From contig MLAK01001118.1 of NCBI GenBank assembly GCA_001839685.1, forward strand, positions 1-32,533: DNA of 32,533 nucleotides, given 5' to 3'. The translations under genes were made by a program, and so were the position numbers. Numbering within the stretch: position 1 is the stretch's first letter; the number at the start of each line of letters is the position of its first letter. The notes beneath the pieces are model-generated. The model saw nothing but the letters and a program-made list of their open reading frames with translations, had not been told where the DNA came from and ran no database searches. Of this stretch, positions 27,401 through 32,533 are shown one piece after another. The stretch is from Tritrichomonas foetus. Its lineage: Eukaryota > Parabasalia > Tritrichomonadida > Tritrichomonadidae.

Positions 27401-27838
27401 TTGTGCACCTGTTTCAAGGATTTGTTGGGTGGAGATTAATGACGATAATATTGGTTTAAAAATCGTCGGGTTCCAGATTCTGCTTGATGGCTCCATTGAA
27501 AGCAGAATTGAGTAAATAATGACACCATGATTATAAATAGATGATTCCTTCTCTAAAAGCAAAAAACATAAAACTTCCAATAATAATGGTGATAATTCTT
27601 TTTCACGCAGACATGACCAAAATTCACTTTCATCTTCTTTATTCACATACTTCATTAAAATATCTTCAAGTGAGTGCAATTTTTGTTCGCTATTGTTATC
27701 AACAATAAGAAGATCGGAAAATTCTTCATCGAGTGATGAGAAATCGCCCCGTTTTATTGAAGATATCTTTTCTTCGTCAATATTCATGAGACCAAAACTG
27801 TCAACAATGGAAACCACTTCTTCTGCATCATTTTCCAT
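24467..27838 (-). CDS. CAPD3: Condensin II subunit CAP-D3 (HEAT-repeat protein)
   Basis: 1123 residues, mostly alpha-helical HEAT repeats. Assignment to CAP-D3 over CAP-D2 rests on TDQAPTVRAMALDGIAQIFE (~370), DEKLIVRRAALNCLNQI (~420), DRAVSIRTQAIKSVNSALVRFP with AWLNSVLPLIVDPENTVQNEAL (~460-505), and especially CDLCVRYSALVDPHVQIMTNCFADPSPVVRHQTL...RLIVEDFLKMRPLLFFKYVFAITD (~800-860), which tracks the vertebrate CAP-D3 core. CAP-D3 loads and regulates condensin II for mitotic chromosome compaction. It is shorter than animal CAP-D3 (about 1500). The C-terminal ~65 residues are disordered with at least seven Ser/Thr-Pro sites, several of the form (S/T)PxK, suggesting CDK control. The ATG at 27838 follows GTATTCATCCAA, an initiator-like stretch. 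Confidence 0.85.
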   Translation of the reverse strand: MENDAEEVVSIVDSFGLMNIDEEKISSIKRGDFSSLDEEFSDLLIVDNNSEQKLHSLEDILMKYVNKEDESEFWSCLREKELSPLLLEVLCFLLLEKESSIYNHGVIIYSILLSMEPSSRIWNPTIFKPILSSLISTQQILETGAQLSPQIKAQIELSQILLSNLTNWVNEAFMNMIGFEVLLAINEIVTKLIVGFRPEFDKYNEILSNLAIKFLTKIASTQLEYLLPFIIQILLLQFASNTTSFSNRLEKLRDKISDFVMKIIKPEDPLLVLLCKHMMLRAPEKSHLRKAVAQIIYRFSKFSTNIKDIINFALKAARSSRIGLRSFTSYLIQLYLVNIAELESKLGSDSTELAIELSTSLKKHLTDQAPTVRAMALDGIAQIFEGIDSNPFGAVIQNVIDNSKYIEQILRKRIVDEKLIVRRAALNCLNQIAFSSNFNLSQAIIEMITSRTRDRAVSIRTQAIKSVNSALVRFPKSTELHEAWLNSVLPLIVDPENTVQNEALDSITNHFFNPLINGETEIFTRIMSPYHFDFMKNVFTLYKHKAISLLKICKALFKRLTENSDSLPFWKLVELLSTVESSHLKPKDFTKLWKNKNNLPPEYFLILAHLGIKKPKIRNDSIKILDNELKQNTKRFALMHSIIQVLHIQDDCESLWANLIHSCCTYINECAQHDNTDENDVYGLITTIYTLGELITTSNPKILFDYNYIGLQLLISEKLPNNTKIPSQIRALAAISLGKLCIVRKDVSTTFVSAFAHLLTSKADPAIKCNSLVVLCDLCVRYSALVDPHVQIMTNCFADPSPVVRHQTLHVVTRLIVEDFLKMRPLLFFKYVFAITDADQGAAAFARCCLFNVILSKINDLLTSFFIDSIYYFSGEVQLPTLLESSEESETFKITDKERRQLAISLMVSKMNEMSAFNMVQSICNNVLNKFIKNEFNVFDHKNILDDSIFALIELEDKMKQAIESEVLNEDAVTEKFVEATKKMINDIHNSMIQNVLPTLNNMHKMLRDLHSPLQVQLKKFYQRICAKNPNLITQLEKTEPLLAAELMHEMKAEELDEETATPVNTPKNPQPFASPLLSNIASTPRSLLLSPASKSPGSLLQTPKKNKSVMEFSTPPHDSCIA

Positions 27839-28220
27839 TTGGATGAATACTATTTTTAAACGGTCATGGAAAATGATTCAATAAAATGACGAATTTTTTT
27901 TTTTGAAAATTGTTGTTCAGTATGGCTATTTTAACATTATTGATATAATAATATCTCATCAATTGATGCGATAAAACCTGACCAAGAGAATTAATTTAAT
28001 CTTAAAAAATTTACACATTTTTAATTATTAAAATTCTAACGAGAAAGATATATTTTATGAATATCTATATTCATTGTTGTTTATCTGTTTGATCATCAAA
28101 AAAATTACAAAGCATTTATTTACTTGTATGAAGTCACTTTTTTTCTTTAATAAAAGATATAATTTCACAGATTGAAAGTAATATCAAACTTTTATTCACT
28201 TCAAAGTATAAATTGAGATT
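27839..28220. other. Intergenic region between CAP-D3 and the UBR E3
   Basis: AT-rich spacer on the promoter side of CAP-D3 and 3' side of the E3 gene. It contains a run of ten T near 27895. No gene is visible. Confidence 0.5.
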
Positions 28221-31200
28221 TCAGCTTACTATTATTTCATTTGATAACACTTTTTCTATCAAGTTTTCAAGTTTATCTTTTGACAGTGAAATCATAGCCC
28301 CTCTTTTCAGTCCTTGGTCAGTATCACCAAATTGATCAACGTAAAATCCTGGATCAATAGTCAAAGAATGCAAATCTTCACATTTAAGCACTACTTGACT
28401 TGCATTTGGTCCAGTAATACTAAACAGTACAACTGTACCTCCATGATACTTTTGTGCATGTTTGTTGAAATGGGGCAATTTTGTTGTTTGCTGCGATTCG
28501 TCTTTTGTAAATTCAACAATATCACCCGTAAATAAATCAACAAATTTTGCAGCAGAAGAGTCAAAAATGTCATAATTATAAGGCTCTTGATATAATCCAA
28601 CAAATTTATCAGCAAGTGGTATTGTTGTAAAAATCGGAAGTTCTTCATCAAAATTGATCGGCCTATTTTCATTATTTTTATTATAATTTTTAAGATCAAA
28701 AATATTGATTTCATATCTTTCTGTTAAATTTTCAAATGATAGAATTTCATCCCAGTCAATAAAGGTTTCTTGCTCTAATTTAGAAAAATTCAATGCAATA
28801 TCTTCAATGATGGCAGCACGTCTTAAAAATTCATATAAATATTCACGTGTCAAGTCATTTGAAATTTGTTTTACAAATAATGAAAATTCTATTCGTGGAG
28901 CTTGGGAATTCACGATAAAGTAAACAAGTTTAATTAAAGGATCAGTCAAATCTTCTATTACGTTTGATCCATGCATTTTACAGTAGATTGCTTTAAATAG
29001 ATTTGATAAAAGAACAGGCACTTTTTGATTATCCAAGCATTCAGGTCTTGATCGATGTCGAACTTCCAAAACTTTAATTAATCCTGCAAACGATTTAAGT
29101 ATATCTATTAGTTTTTTGGAAGGATATGCTTTATCCAAGAATTGCTGTATGGCGTCATCCAATTTAGCAGAAATTTTTGGCTTGTCATCTTGGAAAACAT
29201 CTTCAGTGATTTGTGGAAGAAGACAATTCCTGAAACCTCGATCAATTGAGCATCGATATTCACTGTTCGAACCAATACAATCCAAATGAATTTGATGCAA
29301 ACAAATTCCTAAAGTTTTAACTGGTTCCATTTCGGAAATATCAAGATTTAAATTATGAAGTTGATTTTCAATAATTGATGGAAACATTGAGGTGATTGAA
29401 AAACATGGATAGCCCAAAATTGATAAATTTGATTCGGTCTGACAAATTGAACATAATTCTGATTCAACCTCTTCAGGCTCGTTATTTCCAAATTTATCTC
29501 TTTTCACTTGAAATTCGGTGATCAATTTCTTCTTTAAGTTATTAACATATTCTTTCTTTGATTTCGACACTTTTTCTTCAATTTTTGGCTTTAAGAATGC
29601 AGGTAGTGGTGTTCTTTCAAGTGCATCAGCACCCAATTCCTTTTTCATTTGAACAAGCTCAATTAAAGTGATTTCATTTTTCTTCGATTTATTGTTAGGA
29701 TCAGCTAGTTTTTGCATTTTATCTTTAATGAATGAATTAAACCGCCAAAATGAACTGTTTTTCGTTTTTTCAAAGAATTTTGATATTTCAGATAAGTAAT
29801 TTAATCTTTTTGCATTATTTTGTTGATCATCAAATAAAGTGTCTTCGTTATCACTGTATAGATTTTCACTAGAATCATGAATATCATAAGAGAAGTTAAT
29901 TGCCAAAAAATTTGGAAGTAATTGATTGATATTATCAACTAAATTATCAAACGTTTTATATTTTAATAAAACAGGAGTGGTATTGATATTTAATTGATTA
30001 ATATTTAATCGAGTTGCTAAAACAAACAAACATAAGCCAACTTGAACTGTTGATAATGTATCATGCAACAAGCATTCGTAAATAAGAGCAATTATGACTG
30101 GCGCTTGGAAAACGCCATCAAAGCTCAAATGAAAAGGAAGTGGTTGTATTTCATGAAATGTAATGAGTTTATCACTGGTTTTTGAAAGCAAAAAGTTTCT
30201 TCGGCTCGGTGGCATGAATGGGAAAAATAGAGTGAATTCATCGTCATTTGTTAATTTAAAGTATGAACCATTAGAATTAGTTACTCGTTCAGTATACGAT
30301 AAAATATCATCACAGAATATTGGGTCATTTAATTTTGCATGAATATCTTCTTCAATTTCTTGCGCAGTGGCTTTTTTCTCTTTCAAAAGGGAAATTACTC
30401 TTAATCTTTTATATAAAAGTTTATCACCACTAATTATCGATCTATCAGTTAGTAAACACATAATGAAGATTGCAGCATCAGCAACAGTTGATTTAGAGTC
30501 TCCTGTAATGATTGCTTTCTTCGTTATAGGACTGTCCTTATAAATTAAATAATAAAAATCATTGTATCCTTGGTCAAAAACGCCAAAAGCACGCACAATG
30601 TTGCTAATGAATATTTCCTTTGTTTTTACTGTTCCAAGCAAGACCTGAATCAAACAAAAGTAATGATTTAGATATTCAAGAGGGTCATCTATTGACCAAC
30701 GGATTGCCATATTTGCAAATCTATTGAATTTTAGGAATTTGTTATTCATGAAAATTGCAGCAAGGTAGAAAATTGGATAAAGTGATGCTCGCAGACAAAA
30801 TTCATCCAATGAAATTTTATTTTTCAGACATAGATTAGTCAATACTGACGGAATATCATCATATGATGAAAGAATAGTATAGAAAAGATGATGCAATGGT
30901 AAACATGGTGATATTATTTCTTTACCACTAAAAACAGAATAGCTTTTCTTTTCGGTGGAATTAATAAACTTTAACATTGCTTTAAAAACAGAACTAATAT
31001 TATATTTTCGGTTAGAAAAGCAACTATTTATTTGCGATAAATAACTCATTAAGATGTAAGATAAGAAAGAGTAGTTATCAGAATCATCCATTGGAATTTT
31101 GGGGTTCCCCATTTTCTGCAAAAGACCATGGGATCCAAGTAAATCTGCATATAAGTTCAAAAATTTTTGCATATTTTCTTTTTGACTCTCCATTTCAGAT

Positions 31201-32204
31201 AATGGACCTAAAAGTTTAAATAGATACCAGAGTTCACTTATTGCATTAATGGACCGAGCTTTAAAATAATCTGGGCAATTCTTGACATGATCAATCACAA
31301 GAGAGATATTTTGTAAAATAAAATCAACCCAGCTGAAATTATATGTTTTCATTGCATGAACTAAAGGTTGTTTGTTGAAAAAGTGGAATGAAAATGAAAG
31401 AAGATGAACCAAAGGGCTTAATTGTTCATTTGATGATGTAAATGATTCATTAAAAATAAATTTTTTCAGTTCTAAATATCGGTTAAGAATGATATACCCG
31501 AATTCTTCGTTAAAAACTCGATCTGAAACAAGTTTCCCGAAAAGATGAATAATAGCTGTTGCTATTTCTACCTTTTTTTCGATATCTTCTATTTTACAAC
31601 TATTTTTAAACTTATTTATGATCATTATGTGATCATTTGCTAAAATTCCTTTTGAAACACATCTTCTTAGACCATCACCAAGGGGAATAAAGGTTTCAAT
31701 CCAATTTAATATTACTTTTGCATTATTTGGATTTTCTGCCTTTAAACAAGCATAAAAAGCAGCAGAAAAGGTCGTAATGAATCTTTTTCGTGTTTGGTCC
31801 TCCATCTGTGAAATATCTGGGTCATGCTCTGGACCAGGATGATGCGAGCAATTTCCAGATGTTTTCCAAAAGTTTGGATCGCCACAATCACAATTTCCTG
31901 AACCACTGCTCCCCAAGATGAAGGAATGGTGCTTATCATGATTTCCTGCAAGGAAACAAGGAATGCATATGCACGAATTATCTTCAAGCTGACAATCAAG
32001 GCATTTAGCGTGCAACTGGGAACCCTCCCAGGATGTAACACAGCAACCGGATTTTTGCGTCTTTTTAACGTTATTAATAAAATCGGAAAAATTGTGATAT
32101 TTTGGTTTCATGAGTGAATTTTGGGCTTCAGTGATTCCTTTCGATGGATTGGCTAAAAACAGCGATTTAAGACGATTATGAAGGTCTGCAATAATCTCAC
32201 TCAT
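28221..32204 (-). CDS. UBR1/2-type N-degron E3 ubiquitin ligase
   Basis: 1327 residues from the ATG at 32204 (codons further upstream start only at a TTG). The UBR box lies at residues ~54-124: CCVTSWEGSQLHAKCLDCQ, CICIPCFLAGNHDKHHSF and GNCDCGDPNFW...CSHHPG supply the Cys/His zinc ligands and the pocket that binds basic N-terminal residues. A long helical body follows. A RING-like cluster is near residues 925-1000 (ELCSICQTES, then GICLHQIHLDCIGSN and YRCSIDRGFRNCLLPQ). The C-terminus closes with the UBR autoinhibitory-domain signature YVDQFGDTDQGLKRG. Such E3s ubiquitinate proteins with destabilising N-termini for proteasomal decay, with an E2 of the Rad6 type. It is shorter than animal UBR1 (about 1750). 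A clear TTTCATTCTA initiator-like word directly precedes the ATG. Confidence 0.92.
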   Translation of the reverse strand: MSEIIADLHNRLKSLFLANPSKGITEAQNSLMKPKYHNFSDFINNVKKTQKSGCCVTSWEGSQLHAKCLDCQLEDNSCICIPCFLAGNHDKHHSFILGSSGSGNCDCGDPNFWKTSGNCSHHPGPEHDPDISQMEDQTRKRFITTFSAAFYACLKAENPNNAKVILNWIETFIPLGDGLRRCVSKGILANDHIMIINKFKNSCKIEDIEKKVEIATAIIHLFGKLVSDRVFNEEFGYIILNRYLELKKFIFNESFTSSNEQLSPLVHLLSFSFHFFNKQPLVHAMKTYNFSWVDFILQNISLVIDHVKNCPDYFKARSINAISELWYLFKLLGPLSEMESQKENMQKFLNLYADLLGSHGLLQKMGNPKIPMDDSDNYSFLSYILMSYLSQINSCFSNRKYNISSVFKAMLKFINSTEKKSYSVFSGKEIISPCLPLHHLFYTILSSYDDIPSVLTNLCLKNKISLDEFCLRASLYPIFYLAAIFMNNKFLKFNRFANMAIRWSIDDPLEYLNHYFCLIQVLLGTVKTKEIFISNIVRAFGVFDQGYNDFYYLIYKDSPITKKAIITGDSKSTVADAAIFIMCLLTDRSIISGDKLLYKRLRVISLLKEKKATAQEIEEDIHAKLNDPIFCDDILSYTERVTNSNGSYFKLTNDDEFTLFFPFMPPSRRNFLLSKTSDKLITFHEIQPLPFHLSFDGVFQAPVIIALIYECLLHDTLSTVQVGLCLFVLATRLNINQLNINTTPVLLKYKTFDNLVDNINQLLPNFLAINFSYDIHDSSENLYSDNEDTLFDDQQNNAKRLNYLSEISKFFEKTKNSSFWRFNSFIKDKMQKLADPNNKSKKNEITLIELVQMKKELGADALERTPLPAFLKPKIEEKVSKSKKEYVNNLKKKLITEFQVKRDKFGNNEPEEVESELCSICQTESNLSILGYPCFSITSMFPSIIENQLHNLNLDISEMEPVKTLGICLHQIHLDCIGSNSEYRCSIDRGFRNCLLPQITEDVFQDDKPKISAKLDDAIQQFLDKAYPSKKLIDILKSFAGLIKVLEVRHRSRPECLDNQKVPVLLSNLFKAIYCKMHGSNVIEDLTDPLIKLVYFIVNSQAPRIEFSLFVKQISNDLTREYLYEFLRRAAIIEDIALNFSKLEQETFIDWDEILSFENLTERYEINIFDLKNYNKNNENRPINFDEELPIFTTIPLADKFVGLYQEPYNYDIFDSSAAKFVDLFTGDIVEFTKDESQQTTKLPHFNKHAQKYHGGTVVLFSITGPNASQVVLKCEDLHSLTIDPGFYVDQFGDTDQGLKRGAMISLSKDKLENLIEKVLSNEIIVS

Positions 32205-32214
32205 TAGAATGAAA
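32205..32214 (-). promoter_or_regulatory. Initiator-like TTTCATTCTA of the UBR E3 gene
   Basis: It reads TTTCATTCTA-ATG on the minus strand, leaving a leader of only about 5 to 6 nt. It supports the ATG at 32204 as the start. Confidence 0.5.
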
Positions 32215-32385
32215 TCGTAACAATACTTGAACTTTTTCAATGCATAAAAAGAATAATTAACCAGTTATAAAAATTGTGAGCTTATTTGCCCAGTTGTGGC
32301 AAATGGGCTTGTCAAAAGCAATTGTTTCTTGATTCAAGCTCAAAGAATGAGTGAGATAATTCTTTAATATTGACTAGTCAGTAAT

Positions 32386-32445
32386 GTAAAAGTGGTTGTT
32401 TTACTAGACCTCCCTTCGGTCGATCTAGTAAACTCCCACTTTTAC
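32386..32445. repeat. 60-nt hairpin with GC-rich loop
   Basis: GTAAAAGTGG (32386-32395) pairs with CCACTTTTAC (32436-32445), and TTTACTAGA (32400-32408) pairs with TCTAGTAAA (32424-32432). The 15-nt loop contains CCTCCCTTCGG, far richer in G+C than the surroundings. TAATATT-type sequences flank both sides as weaker outer arms. It could be an RNA structure, or the terminal part of a repeat. Confidence 0.75.
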
Positions 32446-32465
32446 GGTAGTAATTTTCTAATATT

Positions 32466-32514
32466 AGTTAACATTAATGAGCTATCTAAAGTGAGTTAAC
32501 AGAAGTGAGTTAAC
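32466..32514 (+). repeat. AGTTAAC repeats, including two AAGTGAGTTAAC copies
   Basis: AGTTAAC at 32466-32472, then exact AAGTGAGTTAAC at 32489-32500 and 32503-32514. They lie at the extreme right end of the window. Confidence 0.7.
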
Positions 32515-32533
32515 CAGTGATATAATAAAAAAA

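Noticed and set aside
1..32533. tRNA or rRNA genes, CRISPR arrays, integrase or transposase genes
   Set aside because: Scanning both strands by eye showed no cloverleaf with a consensus T-arm, no regularly spaced repeats of CRISPR type and no transposase motifs.

Overview
The window looks like nuclear DNA from a parabasalid protist (Trichomonas/Tritrichomonas type). I lean towards Tritrichomonas foetus, but the sequence alone cannot settle the species. The grounds are: AT-rich and tightly packed genes with no recognisable introns; initiator-like TCA motifs about 5 to 20 nt upstream of several start codons; typical trichomonad families (TKL kinases with Sel1 repeats, a DUF3447-like ankyrin protein, a small R2R3 Myb); and eukaryotic housekeeping genes (eS17, cytosolic SerRS, Ssf1/PPAN, condensin II CAP-D3, UBR-type E3, Arp4-like). 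All three stop codons end genes here, so the code is standard. One N lies at 14394.

Layout. 1-2450 (+) is a TKL kinase with Sel1 repeats, broken by one in-frame TAA and open at the left edge. 2780-3706 (-) is a bacterial-type 1-phosphofructokinase-like PfkB kinase. 4266-4649 (-) is eS17, sharing a very short divergent promoter with a two-domain AAA ATPase (to 6575, +) whose start is out of frame. 6905-7927 (+) is a NAPE-PLD-like metallo-beta-lactamase-fold enzyme, followed by a decayed copy of its own 3' end. 8335-9204 (-) is Ssf1/PPAN. 9561-12209 (-) is a large ankyrin-type protein and 12562-13269 (-) a Myb factor. 13270-15084 is a 1.8-kb gene-poor stretch with a pair of inverted repeats and a perfect AT hairpin. 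15085-15936 (+) is a tandem calponin-homology-like protein and 16247-17467 (-) an Arp4-like actin-related protein. 17616-20102 (+) is a cation-chloride cotransporter interrupted by two in-frame stops 12 nt apart. 20349-21548 (-) is an intact TKL kinase with a coiled-coil tail. 22564-24048 (+) is seryl-tRNA synthetase. 24467-27838 (-) is CAP-D3. 28221-32204 (-) is a UBR1-type E3. The right end holds a hairpin with a GC-rich loop and short AGTTAAC repeats.

The genes are independent eukaryotic transcription units, not an operon. Translation and ribosome biogenesis (eS17, SerRS, Ssf1), chromatin (Arp4, CAP-D3), protein turnover (UBR, AAA) and signalling (two kinases, Myb) are simply interspersed. 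The most interesting points are three genes whose reading frames are broken by very small changes, a core-promoter arrangement (TTTGGC at a fixed 22 nt before an initiator A) shared by three genes, a possible non-autonomous inverted-repeat element, and repeats at the window ends that suggest a draft contig ending in repetitive sequence. I did not find a CRISPR array, a complete mobile element, or rRNA or tRNA genes.
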